Source of the DNA: Paenibacillus lutrae
GTDB taxonomy: Bacteria; Bacillota; Bacilli; Paenibacillales; NBRC-103111
DNA: 64,000 nucleotides
Direction of reading: 5' to 3'
NCBI RefSeq assembly: GCF_009757775.1
Contig: NZ_RHLK01000005.1
Span: 186,969-250,968 of the forward strand
This document shows positions 1 to 7,680 of this stretch, one piece after another. Positions within the stretch are counted from its first letter, which is position 1; each line of letters starts with the position of its first letter. A program made the position numbers and the translations under genes. The notes below the pieces were generated by a model. It worked only from the letters and a program-made list of their open reading frames with translations, was not told where the DNA came from and did not search any database.

Positions 1-207
1 GCCAAAGGAAAGCTTCTCTGCAATGCCGACTAATCCAATCGTAGTTGTAGACAACAAGATAAGCGGCCCCGCCAAGGCAAGCCCCGTGTTCACGAGCAGC
101 GCCTTCTCGATCTGATTAAAACGCAGCATAAGAAGAGCGGCCGCAATTTCCAGAGTGCCGGAAAATAAGCGCAGGGACGCCATAGTAAGAACAATTTTAT
201 TCAACAT
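1..207 (-). CDS. yqhV: YqhV-like small membrane protein (DUF2619), partial at window edge
   Basis: The gene reads out of the window, so only its first 69 codons are visible. It starts at an ATG (207-205) preceded by a clear AGAGGTGATG Shine-Dalgarno sequence. The translation begins MLNKIVLTMASLRLFSGTLE and continues with a second hydrophobic stretch after a QIEKALLVN turn, as in the two-helix YqhV family. In Bacillus subtilis yqhV lies between efp and spoIIIAA; here efp is almost 7 kb away. The function is unknown. The family call rests on remembered sequence pattern and context, not on a search. Confidence 0.7.
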   Translation of the reverse strand, partial: MLNKIVLTMASLRLFSGTLEIAAALLMLRFNQIEKALLVNTGLALAGPLILLSTTTIGLVGIAEKLSFG

Positions 208-389
208 GTGATCATCACCTCTTTACATTCATCCCGCGATCTAAGCCCCGCTTCCCTCAAAAATCGCCTGTTGATTCACCATATGCGGGCCTGTCTGTTT
301 TTAGGCATACTCCGCACATACCCCTGTATGAGCGCATAAGATGAACACGAAGTTTACCCCATCGGGGAACAACATCGAGGTGAAACGAC

Positions 390-1241
390 ATGGAAGGAAC
401 TTCTTGCAAAAAGTGGCATCCGACTCTCGCCGATCCGACGAGAATTCGTCAGGCCAAGCCGAGAACTCTTGGAAAAACCATGGTGATGGACAAAGGCCTC
501 GGGCTCCATGCTTACGAGGACCTGCTTCAGTCGGCGGGAGAACATGTAGATTATATTAAGTTAGGATTCGGGACCTCGGCCCTCTATCCGGGGGAGATGC
601 TCCGGCGAAAGATTGAAATGGCGAAGGAATATGGCATTGATATTTATCCGGGAGGCACCTTTCTCGAAGTTGCTGTGCGCAGCGGACTTGTTTCTTCTTT
701 TTTCGACACGGTCACCTCTCTCGGATTTACTTGTGTCGAAATTTCTGACGGCACCATCGAGATGGATCGTACCCAGCGAAGCGAACTTATTGTCCGAGGG
801 ATTCAGGCAGGCTTGAAAGTCGTTACGGAATACGGTAAAAAGTGCTGGGGTTCGTCTGTTGAAGTCGATGAACTTGTAGCGACGATAAGCGGGGATATCG
901 GGATGGGCGCGGAGCTGGTAACCATCGAAGCGAGAGAATCCGGCGTCGGTGTCGGCATCTTCGACGAAGAGGGATCCTGCAAGGATCAAGAGCTTCTGCA
1001 TGTGCTGAAGAAGGTTCCGGGACCCGAAGTCCTTCTATGGGAGGCTCCGCTTAAGAACCAGCAGATCCGCCTGCTGGAAATCCTCGGACCGGGTGTCCAT
1101 CTGGGCAATGTTGCCCCTGCCGACATCATTTCTCTGGAGGCGCTGCGGAGGGGGCTGCGCTCGGATACCTTCCATTTGGGAGATCCGTGTGATCCTTGCA
1201 AGTTAATCCAGGGCGAAGGGTTCGAAGTTCATGCGGATTGA
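390..1241 (+). CDS. comA: Phosphosulfolactate synthase (ComA family, YitD-like)
   Basis: This enzyme adds sulfite to phosphoenolpyruvate to make 2-phospho-3-sulfolactate. The family is named for archaeal coenzyme M synthesis; in Bacillus spores the homologue YitD is tied to 3-sulfolactate accumulation. The 283-residue protein shows the TIM-barrel pattern of the family: MVMDKGLGL near residue 32, DYIKLGFGTS near 54, GIDIYPGGTF near 82, GFTCVEISDGT near 112, and LGNVAPADIISLEALRRGL near the C-terminus. The ATG is preceded by GAGGTG at 377-382. The next gene, comB, overlaps its 3' end by 11 bases, so the two are translationally coupled. No coenzyme M genes are nearby, which favours the spore sulfolactate role. 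Confidence 0.88.
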   Translation: MEGTSCKKWHPTLADPTRIRQAKPRTLGKTMVMDKGLGLHAYEDLLQSAGEHVDYIKLGFGTSALYPGEMLRRKIEMAKEYGIDIYPGGTFLEVAVRSGLVSSFFDTVTSLGFTCVEISDGTIEMDRTQRSELIVRGIQAGLKVVTEYGKKCWGSSVEVDELVATISGDIGMGAELVTIEARESGVGVGIFDEEGSCKDQELLHVLKKVPGPEVLLWEAPLKNQQIRLLEILGPGVHLGNVAPADIISLEALRRGLRSDTFHLGDPCDPCKLIQGEGFEVHAD

Positions 1242-1968
1242 CGTCATTCCTTTTCTTACTGCGGTGCACCCGGAAGATCTTGCCGGCAAAACCGTTCTGG
1301 TTATTGATGTACTCCGAGCGACCACGACGATCCTGGCTGCACTCGGCAGCGGCAGCAGCTGTGTAGTTCCGGTGGAAACCGTTGAAGAGGCTCTGGAGCT
1401 TCATACACAGGGGGATGTGCTTGGCGGCGAGCGGGGATGCGAGCGTATCGCAGGCTTTGATCTGGGCAATTCACCGCTCGAATATACTCCCGCTGCCGTG
1501 GAAGGAAGACGCGTCATCCTGACGACCACGAACGGAACCCGCGCGCTGCAGAAAGCTTCGCAAGCCAGTCACGTAGCGGCCGCCTCTTTGCTCAACGGAG
1601 CCGCCTGCGCCCAGGCGGTCCTGGATTGGCAGCGGGACGCGGTCATTCTGTGCGCGGGCACCCGGGGCGCTTTCTGCCTCGAGGATGGGCTATGCGCCGG
1701 CCAGATCGTATCGCATCTGCTCTCATCCGGCAGCGGCAGCTCTCTGAGCATCTGCGACTTCAGCAGAGCCATGGCGGCCTGCTACACGCGGCATGCCGGA
1801 CAACTGGCCGAAGCCTTGACGGACTCCGATAACGGCAGACGGCTTTCCGGCCTTGGCTTCCGGGCAGATTTGGAGTACTCTGCCCGCGCTGACACGAGCC
1901 GACTGGTCCCGGTGCTCACCGGAAACGTACTGGTCCCGCTGTCCGAGCATCAGCCTATGCCGTTCTAA
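1231..1968 (+). CDS. comB: 2-phosphosulfolactate phosphatase (ComB family, YitC-like)
   Basis: ComB removes the phosphate from 2-phospho-3-sulfolactate, the product of the upstream synthase, giving sulfolactate in the cytoplasm. Family hallmarks visible in the 245-residue protein are VLVIDVLRATTTI near residue 22, LGGERGCERIAGFDLGNSP near 63, ILTTTNGTRAL near 94 and an ILCAGTRGAFCLEDGLCAG segment near 138. The start codon lies inside the end of comA (11-base overlap), so the pair forms one unit. In a sporulating Firmicute this two-step pathway would feed the spore sulfolactate pool rather than coenzyme M; that role is inferred from Bacillus. Confidence 0.88.
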   Translation: MRIDVIPFLTAVHPEDLAGKTVLVIDVLRATTTILAALGSGSSCVVPVETVEEALELHTQGDVLGGERGCERIAGFDLGNSPLEYTPAAVEGRRVILTTTNGTRALQKASQASHVAAASLLNGAACAQAVLDWQRDAVILCAGTRGAFCLEDGLCAGQIVSHLLSSGSGSSLSICDFSRAMAACYTRHAGQLAEALTDSDNGRRLSGLGFRADLEYSARADTSRLVPVLTGNVLVPLSEHQPMPF

Positions 1969-2015
1969 AACCCGTCCAACTCTTCATACAATGAAGAAAG
2001 ACTGGTACAAGGGGC

Positions 2016-2486
2016 ATGAAAATGAACGGAGATTTGCTGCTCGTTATTCTCATCATAGTCGGAATGATCGGCCGTTCCCCCATCATCACAACGGCCGCAT
2101 GTATTCTGCTGGTCGTCAAGCTGATCAACCTTGACCGCTTTCTGCCCGCAATTGAGCGCAGGGGTCTTGAGCTCGGTCTGCTTTTTCTGACGATGGGGGT
2201 TCTGGTGCCGTTTGCAAGCGAACGGATCTCCTACAAGGACGTCTTGACCGTCTTTACGACCTGGCCCGGTATTCTCGCTTTATCCGGCGGCGCCATCGCT
2301 ACTTATATGAACGGAAAGGGACTCGATCTGCTCAAAATAGACCCTCAGCTTATCGTGGGGCTTGTGATCGGCTCTATTATCGGCATCGTTTTTATGCGCG
2401 GAATACCGGTCGGTCCCCTAATGGCGGCAGGTATTACGGCTGTGCTTCTCAAAATCTTCACGTTTATTTCAGACCGGATCTCCTGA
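2016..2486 (+). CDS. DUF441 (YtwI-type) integral membrane protein
   Basis: The 156-residue protein is almost entirely hydrophobic and has four or five membrane segments. Sequence typical of DUF441 is visible: [21 protein letters not shown] near residue 20, [22 protein letters not shown] near 50, and [21 protein letters not shown] near 118. Function is unknown for the family. It follows comB by 47 bases on the same strand and may be cotranscribed with it; a strong bidirectional terminator follows. A second ATG two codons in is an equally possible start. Confidence 0.8.
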   Translation: MKMNGDLLLVILIIVGMIGRSPIITTAACILLVVKLINLDRFLPAIERRGLELGLLFLTMGVLVPFASERISYKDVLTVFTTWPGILALSGGAIATYMNGKGLDLLKIDPQLIVGLVIGSIIGIVFMRGIPVGPLMAAGITAVLLKIFTFISDRIS

Positions 2487-2511
2487 CGGCCGCCTGCTTG
2501 TTCTTCCTAAT

Positions 2512-2557
2512 AAAAGAAGTGCCGATCAGTCATTACGACCTGATCGGCACTTCTTTT
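2512..2557. terminator. Bidirectional intrinsic terminator
   Basis: A perfect 18-base inverted repeat (arms 2512-2529 and 2540-2557, 10-base loop) carries an A-rich left foot and a T-rich right foot. It sits between the convergent DUF441 and aspartokinase genes and can end transcription from both sides. Confidence 0.9.
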
Positions 2558-2611
2558 GTTGAGCGCTTTAAATCTATAGGCATTCAGGCCCGCAAAGCCT
2601 GACTTCTTGCG

Positions 2612-3868
2612 TTACCGTCTGTCCTGAGGACCGCCGACATAAACCTGCTCCTGTGTATCAAGGCCATAAGCAGTGTGAAGCACCTGAACAGCTTGAGTCA
2701 GCTGCTTGCCGTCAATGACACAGGAAATTTTAATCTCGGAAGTCGAGACCATGTTGATGCTGACACCGATTTTCGACAGCTCATCGAACATTTTAGCCGC
2801 TACACCCGGAGTGCTGACCATACCGGCGCCGACGATCGAGATTTTGACGAGATCACCCTCGGAAGTCACATCACGGTATCCGATTTCGCCTTTGATGTTC
2901 TCAATCGTTTGAAGCGCTCTGTCACGGTCGGATAGAGAAACAGAGAACGAGAAATCAGCCAAGCCGTTCAGGACGCCGCTCTGTACGATAATATCCACAT
3001 CGATTTGTTCTGCCGCAAGCGAGGTAAATACTTTCGCCAGTTGGCCGGGTTTGTCCGGTACGCCCAAAATGCTGATTCTTGCGACATTTTTATCGAATGC
3101 GATGCCTCGTACGACGATTCCTTGTTCCATCTCCGCTTCCTCCTTGACAGACGTGCCTTCGTTCCGTGTAAAACTCGAACGAACGACAAGTGCTACATTG
3201 TAATTTTTCGCATATTCTACTGCTCTCGGATGAAGAACTGCCGCTCCCAGGTTGGCAAGCTCCAGCATTTCATCGTAAGAAATTTCTTTCAATTTACGCG
3301 CATTCTTAACGACACGCGGATCTGTGGAATAAATCCCGTCCACATCTGTATAAATTTCGCACAGGTCGGCCTCGATAGCCGCTGCAAGAGCCACAGCTGT
3401 CGTGTCCGAGCCGCCGCGTCCGAGCGTTGTAATTTCCCCATCCTCTGTCATTCCCTGGAATCCCGCTACAATCACAACGGCATCGCGCTCCAGAGCTTTG
3501 TGCAGACGGTGAGGCTGGATGTCGGTAATGCGTGCCTTGCCGTGTACATCTTCGGTAATCATTCCGCTCTGCCATCCGGTATAAGAGACAGCCGGCTCGC
3601 CAAGACTTTGTATCGCCATGGACAGAAGAGAAACCGATACCTGCTCACCCGTACTCAGCAGCATATCCATTTCTCTGGCCGGGGGAGGTCCGTCGTAAAT
3701 CTGCTTGGACAGATCAATCAGATCATCCGTCGTATCGCCCATTGCCGAAACAACGATAACGCATTGGTGTCCTTCTCTTTTACGGTCTACAATCCGCTTG
3801 GCTACACGTTTCATCCGCTCGGCATCGCCTACGGAGCTGCCGCCGAATTTCATCACAATTAAAGACAA
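2612..3868 (-). CDS. lysC: Aspartate kinase (LysC / aspartokinase II type, with internal beta-subunit start)
   Basis: Phosphorylates L-aspartate in the first step of the lysine, threonine, methionine and diaminopimelate pathway. The 418-residue protein has the N-terminal kinase domain (KFGGSSVGDAERM near residue 7, TLGRGGSDTTAVALA near 148, EIYTDVDGIYSTDPR near 171) and two C-terminal ACT domains (ISILGVPDKPGQLAKV near 266, SIVGAGMVSTPGVAAKMF near 344). The start codon is TTG with GGGAGTG eight bases upstream; there is no better ATG. Met247 is preceded inside the gene by AAGGAGG, matching the separately translated beta subunit known for B. subtilis aspartokinase II. An extended -10 lies upstream. 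I saw no lysine riboswitch in the 200-base leader. Confidence 0.95.
   Translation of the reverse strand: MSLIVMKFGGSSVGDAERMKRVAKRIVDRKREGHQCVIVVSAMGDTTDDLIDLSKQIYDGPPPAREMDMLLSTGEQVSVSLLSMAIQSLGEPAVSYTGWQSGMITEDVHGKARITDIQPHRLHKALERDAVVIVAGFQGMTEDGEITTLGRGGSDTTAVALAAAIEADLCEIYTDVDGIYSTDPRVVKNARKLKEISYDEMLELANLGAAVLHPRAVEYAKNYNVALVVRSSFTRNEGTSVKEEAEMEQGIVVRGIAFDKNVARISILGVPDKPGQLAKVFTSLAAEQIDVDIIVQSGVLNGLADFSFSVSLSDRDRALQTIENIKGEIGYRDVTSEGDLVKISIVGAGMVSTPGVAAKMFDELSKIGVSINMVSTSEIKISCVIDGKQLTQAVQVLHTAYGLDTQEQVYVGGPQDRR
3128..3145 (-). promoter_or_regulatory. Internal ribosome binding site and start for aspartokinase beta subunit
   Basis: Within the aspartokinase gene, AAGGAGG (3145-3139) stands eight bases before an in-frame ATG (3130-3128, Met247). 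Translation from here would give a protein of 172 residues made of the two ACT domains, as documented for the B. subtilis alpha2-beta2 enzyme. The motif is stronger than the one at the main TTG start. Confidence 0.8.
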
Positions 3869-3910
3869 CCCTGTTCACTCCCTATCCTTACAAATGAATA
3901 ATTGTAGATC

Positions 3911-3919
3911 ATTATAGCA
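3911..3919 (-). promoter_or_regulatory. Extended -10 promoter of aspartokinase gene
   Basis: On the minus strand TGC-TATAAT (3919-3911) forms an extended -10 element about 45 bases before the TTG start. No convincing -35 hexamer stands 17 bases upstream, which is tolerable for extended -10 promoters. Confidence 0.5.
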
Positions 3920-4070
3920 TAAACGTTCGGAAATGTGGGAGAGGAAAGGTGTTTTCCTTGTAAACCTGCCTTTTCCTCTTGAATTTCTTATCATACGAAG
4001 GTTTTTCTCATAAAATCGGCCTGTTTGGATGCATATCTTCTTCATTTTCTTGCAAAACGAGATTTTTCTG

Positions 4071-4865
4071 TTAGCCCAGCACGACCCGGTCATCCACAAA
4101 TTTCTCTCCGCGTATGTTCTCGAACTCACGCAGAAGCTTCTCTACCGTCAGATCCTGCTTGGATTCGGCAGGTATATCGAGAATGATGCGTCCTTTGTCC
4201 ATCATGATCAGCCGGTTGCCCAGACGAATCGCCTGCTCCATGTTGTGGGTGACCATCAGTGTCGTCAACCGGGATTCGCTGACGATCTGGTGGGTCAGCC
4301 TGGTGATCAGTTCTGCCCTTGCAGGGTCCAGCGCCGCCGTATGCTCATCAAGCAGCAGAATGTTCGGCTGTGTGAAAGTCGCCATAAGCAGACTGAGCGC
4401 CTGCCTTTCGCCTCCCGAGAGAAGGCCCACCTTGGCCGTCAGACGGTTCTCCAGGCCAATACCGAGCCGCTCCAGGTGCTCTTTGAACGCAAGCTTTCTC
4501 TGCTTCGTCACACCCAGACCAAGCCCCCGTTTGCCTGCGCGTGAATAGGCCATCGCCAGGTTCTCCTGGATGGTCATGGACGGCGCCGTACCTGCCATCG
4601 GATCCTGGAACACACGGCCGACCCAGCGGCTTCTTCTGTGCTCCGGAAGACTGGTAATATCGGCGCCCTCGATACGGACGACCCCGTAGTCAGGCTGCAT
4701 GACCCCCGAGATGATATTCATCAGCGTTGATTTCCCCGCACCGTTACTGCCGATAACGGTTACGAAATCACCCGGATTCAAATGAAGATGGATATCGGAC
4801 AGGGCAACTTTCTCATCCGGTGTGGCGGGGTTGAATATTTTGGTTACATCATCTATGTGAAGCAT
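4071..4865 (-). CDS. ABC transporter ATP-binding protein (partner of PF04392-type binding protein)
   Basis: Cytoplasmic ATPase of the three-gene importer encoded here. The 264-residue protein shows Walker A GSNGAGKST near residue 38, the signature LLSGGERQALSLLMA near 147, and Walker B ILLLDEHTAALDPA with a switch His in VTHNMEQA. It has the size and spacing of YtlC/TrpZ-like ATPases. Its start overlaps the end of the permease gene by 17 bases, so the two are coupled. It is the last gene of the unit. Confidence 0.9.
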   Translation of the reverse strand: MLHIDDVTKIFNPATPDEKVALSDIHLHLNPGDFVTVIGSNGAGKSTLMNIISGVMQPDYGVVRIEGADITSLPEHRRSRWVGRVFQDPMAGTAPSMTIQENLAMAYSRAGKRGLGLGVTKQRKLAFKEHLERLGIGLENRLTAKVGLLSGGERQALSLLMATFTQPNILLLDEHTAALDPARAELITRLTHQIVSESRLTTLMVTHNMEQAIRLGNRLIMMDKGRIILDIPAESKQDLTVEKLLREFENIRGEKFVDDRVVLG

Positions 4866-5772
4866 GGTTCATCCCCCCGCCTTTCTTCGCCAGTTCAGCT
4901 TTCCGCTTACGAATAACCGCCTTCTGCTTCCAAGTTTTCTGAAACATCGGAAGCGTCAAGGCGACAATTACAATCAGAGCGGTCATCAGCTTCATGTCGG
5001 TTGACTCCACACCGATCTGAAGGGCAATCGCAACGACAAAACGATACAAAATGGCTCCCAAAGCAACAGCCAGAGTAGCCCAAATAATAGTACGGGCACC
5101 AAATATCGCTTCACCGATAATAACGGAAGCCAGACCGATTACAATCATGCCCACGCCCATCTGACTATCTGAGAACCCTTGATACTGGGCGATCAAAGCC
5201 CCCGATAATGCAACGAGTCCGTTGGAGAGAGCCACGCCGAGTATAATGGTATTATCTGTGTTCACACCAAAGCTTCGGATCATCCGCTTATTATCTCCCG
5301 TTGCACGAAGTGCAAGGCCCATTTCGGTATGGAGAAACCAGTCGAGCGCCAGCTTAATCAGAATGACTATAAAGGGCATGACATACAGGATGGTTTCGGT
5401 GCTTAGAAGGACATCGAGGCCCAATAGTGAAATCGTCGCTTTGCCCATGATTCTTAAATTAATGGAATATAAGGCAATCATCATCAGAATTCCCGACAGC
5501 AGGGCATTGATTTTGCCTTTTGTATGAAGCAGGCCCGTCAGAAGGCCCGCAACCGCACCACCGCCGAAAGCGGCAAGGGTCGCCAGGAGCGGCGAGACGC
5601 CTGCGGTAATCAGTACAGCCGAAATGGCAGCGCCCGTCGTAAAACTCCCGTCTACCGTCAGATCCGGAAAGTCCAGGATTCTGAAAGTAATGTATACGCC
5701 AAGTGCCATAATGGCAAAAAACAATCCGAGTTCCAGAGATCCTTGTGCCACTGTTCCCCAGTCAATCTCCAT
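4849..5772 (-). CDS. ABC transporter permease (LivH/RbsC-like fold, PF04392-associated)
   Basis: The 307-residue protein has about eight or nine hydrophobic segments and the branched-chain-amino-acid/ribose permease look: RILDFPDLTVDGSFTTGAA near residue 31, LALRATGDNKRMIRSFGVNTD near 152, and GMIVIGLASVIIGEAIFG near 206. It follows the binding-protein gene after a hairpin and overlaps the ATPase gene. Such permeases pair with PF04392 binding proteins. In streptococci and clostridia related systems are predicted tryptophan transporters; the substrate here is not determined. Confidence 0.87.
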   Translation of the reverse strand: MEIDWGTVAQGSLELGLFFAIMALGVYITFRILDFPDLTVDGSFTTGAAISAVLITAGVSPLLATLAAFGGGAVAGLLTGLLHTKGKINALLSGILMMIALYSINLRIMGKATISLLGLDVLLSTETILYVMPFIVILIKLALDWFLHTEMGLALRATGDNKRMIRSFGVNTDNTIILGVALSNGLVALSGALIAQYQGFSDSQMGVGMIVIGLASVIIGEAIFGARTIIWATLAVALGAILYRFVVAIALQIGVESTDMKLMTALIVIVALTLPMFQKTWKQKAVIRKRKAELAKKGGGMNHASHR

Positions 5773-5798
5773 GTAACTCCCTCCGTTTCGTTATAAAA

Positions 5799-5830
5799 GC
5801 CGGACGGCTTCATAATTGAAGCCGCCCGGC
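5799..5830 (-). terminator. Intercistronic hairpin between binding protein and permease genes
   Basis: A near-perfect inverted repeat (GCCGGGCGGCTTCA pairing with TGAAGCCGTCCGGC, minus strand) is followed by TTTTATAA. It lies just after the binding-protein stop and before the permease start. Such partial terminators or mRNA-stabilising hairpins commonly let the binding protein be made in excess. Confidence 0.65.
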
Positions 5831-5837
5831 ATTGTTC

Positions 5838-6875
5838 TTATTCAAACAGGTTAGCTTTCTCCTTCACTTCCGCTTTCATAGCGTCCGTGACTTCAACCCC
5901 CATGTTCTTGGCAGCTTTTAAGTTAATGGCCAGATCCAGCTTCTTCGGATAGCCGACCGGGATATCCGCAGGCTTTTTGCCATTCTTCAGAATTTCTACC
6001 GCCTGAAGGCCGGTTGTGTAGCCAAGATCGTAGTAGTTCGATCCGTACGCTGCGAATCCTCCGCCTTGGACTGAATCATTCTCGCCTACGAACAGAGGCT
6101 TCTTGCTCTTCTCCGCCACTTGAACGACAACTTTCAGAGCCGATACGACCGTGTTGTCCAGCGGAACATACAGCGCATCCGCTTTGCCGACCAGCGACTC
6201 CGCAGCCTGCTTCACTTCGGAACTGTTCGAAGCTGAAGCTTTCACCATCTTGATGTTGTTCTTGGCAAAAGCCGCTTCCGCCTGCTTCACTTGGACCTGG
6301 GAGTTCTGCTCCCCTTCATTGGAAACAATGCCGATTGTCTTGATTGCAGGGAAGTTCTTCGCGATGAATGCAGTCAGCTGATCAACTGACTTCGGATCAA
6401 GATCGGACGTACCCGTAACGTTACCGCCCGGCGATTCAATACTCTTAACCAGTTTAGCTCCTACCGGATCGGACACGGCGGTGAACAATACAGGCGTATC
6501 TTTCAAAGTCTGCGCCGCAGCCAAAGCGGACGGCGTTGCTATGCCGAGTACGAGATCTTTCTTGTCCGCTGCAAATTTCTGTGCAATGGTCGTATTGTTG
6601 TTCATATCATTCTGCGCATTCTGATAGTCTATCTCGGCATTCTTTTTATCTTCATAGCCGTTTTCTTTTAATGCTGCAATAAATCCTTGGCGCGCAGCGT
6701 CCAGTGAAGCATGTTCGACGATTTGCATAATACCGATTTTGACCTTCTTGCCATCGCCGGCAGGTGTGTTCGCTGTACCGGAAGCTTCCGGTGACGCCTG
6801 CTTGCCGCAGCCAGCCGCCGTAACGAGCGATGCCGCCAGCAGGATAGTCGCGAATGATTTGAATTTCGCTTTCAT
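5838..6875 (-). CDS. ABC transporter substrate-binding lipoprotein (PF04392 / TrpX-like)
   Basis: Surface lipoprotein that captures the substrate. Residues 1-22 form a lipoprotein signal with the lipobox AAGC and Cys23 as the lipidation site, followed by a short Ala/Ser/Gly linker. The mature part carries the family pattern VKIGIMQIVEHASLDAARQG near residue 45, VLGIATPSALAAAQTLKDTPVLFTAVSDP near 109 and GGNVTGTSDLD near 150. It is the first gene of the unit. The leader contains an imperfect inverted repeat (6911-6920 with 6941-6950), but I see no T-box motif that would point to an amino acid. Substrate unknown. Confidence 0.9.
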   Translation of the reverse strand: MKAKFKSFATILLAASLVTAAGCGKQASPEASGTANTPAGDGKKVKIGIMQIVEHASLDAARQGFIAALKENGYEDKKNAEIDYQNAQNDMNNNTTIAQKFAADKKDLVLGIATPSALAAAQTLKDTPVLFTAVSDPVGAKLVKSIESPGGNVTGTSDLDPKSVDQLTAFIAKNFPAIKTIGIVSNEGEQNSQVQVKQAEAAFAKNNIKMVKASASNSSEVKQAAESLVGKADALYVPLDNTVVSALKVVVQVAEKSKKPLFVGENDSVQGGGFAAYGSNYYDLGYTTGLQAVEILKNGKKPADIPVGYPKKLDLAINLKAAKNMGVEVTDAMKAEVKEKANLFE

Positions 6876-7045
6876 TTCTTTTCCCCCTAAAATTATCCAT
6901 TGGTCGATTTAACGTTTTACTGCACGAAAGCATGAAACCTGTAAAGCGTTATTGTCATTTTAACCTCATGATTTCTGGACGTCAATGAAAACGTTTCATT
7001 TGTTCCCACTTATTCTGAAAGGCTTGCCAGCCAAGGGTTTTTACA

Positions 7046-7086
7046 CAAAAAAATCCCCCGGCTTCCATCATGGAAGCGGAGGATTC
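7046..7086 (-). terminator. Intrinsic terminator after efp
   Basis: Minus-strand stem formed by 7085-7071 and 7067-7052 around a three-base loop, followed by a run of seven T residues. It ends the aroQ-yqhT-efp transcript. Confidence 0.85.
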
Positions 7087-7098
7087 TAGGTCGCCCGA

Positions 7099-7656
7099 TT
7101 AAGCGCGGGAGATGTACTTGCCTTCACGAGTATCGATCAGAAGGACATCATTCTCATTAATGAACAAAGGCACTTGAACGTTCAGGCCGGTCTCGACCTT
7201 CGCGCTTTTCGTAGCACCTTGTGCCGTGTTTCCTTTTACGCCCGGCTCGGTTTCTACAACTTTGAGCTCAACGCTGTTCGGCAGGTTGATTCCAAGGATT
7301 TCGCCCTGGTAGCTCATGATGTGGATGTTCATGTTTTCCTTGAGGAAGTTCAGTTCCCATTTAAGCTGCTTTTCTTCCAGGGAAATCTGGTCATAAGTCT
7401 CGGTATCCATGAACGTGTATTCAGATCCGCTTGCATACAGGTACTGCATCTCACGGTTCTCGATGTGCGCACGGCCGACGTTCTCGCCTGCACGGAATGT
7501 TTTCTCCACGACGTTGCCGTTACGCAGATTCTTCAGTTTGGAGCGGACGAAAGCGGCTCCTTTACCTGGCTTAACATGCTGAAAATCGATAACGGTAAAC
7601 AAATCGTTGTCTACTACAATCGTCAATCCTGTTTTAAAATCATTTACTGATACCAC
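7099..7656 (-). CDS. efp: Translation elongation factor P
   Basis: EF-P binds ribosomes stalled at polyproline and promotes peptide bond formation. The 185-residue length is standard. The N-terminal KOW-like domain has [17 protein letters not shown] with Lys32 at the loop tip, the residue that is 5-aminopentanolylated in B. subtilis. Two OB domains follow, ending [18 protein letters not shown]. The start is GTG with GGAGGG nine bases upstream. It follows yqhT by 24 bases, as in Bacillus. Confidence 0.96.
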   Translation of the reverse strand: MVSVNDFKTGLTIVVDNDLFTVIDFQHVKPGKGAAFVRSKLKNLRNGNVVEKTFRAGENVGRAHIENREMQYLYASGSEYTFMDTETYDQISLEEKQLKWELNFLKENMNIHIMSYQGEILGINLPNSVELKVVETEPGVKGNTAQGATKSAKVETGLNVQVPLFINENDVLLIDTREGKYISRA

Positions 7657-7680
7657 GCTAAAATTCCCTCCTGGAATACA

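Noticed and set aside
3005-3862. A 285-residue plus-strand frame opposite aspartokinase
   Set aside because: Shadow of the kinase gene; no family features and no Shine-Dalgarno.
3869-4070. Possible lysine riboswitch before aspartokinase
   Set aside because: None of the conserved L-box segments or an attenuator terminator could be found in the 200-base leader.
6986-6998. TGAAA-ACG-TTTCA palindrome resembling a CcpA cre site before the ABC transporter binding-protein gene
   Set aside because: The spacing is one base short of the TGWNANCGNTNWCA pattern, so it does not fit a cre site; it could still be another operator.
6876-7045. Possible T-box before the PF04392-type transporter (seen before tryptophan transporters elsewhere)
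   Set aside because: No GGGTGGNACCGCG-type core or adjacent terminator on the minus strand.
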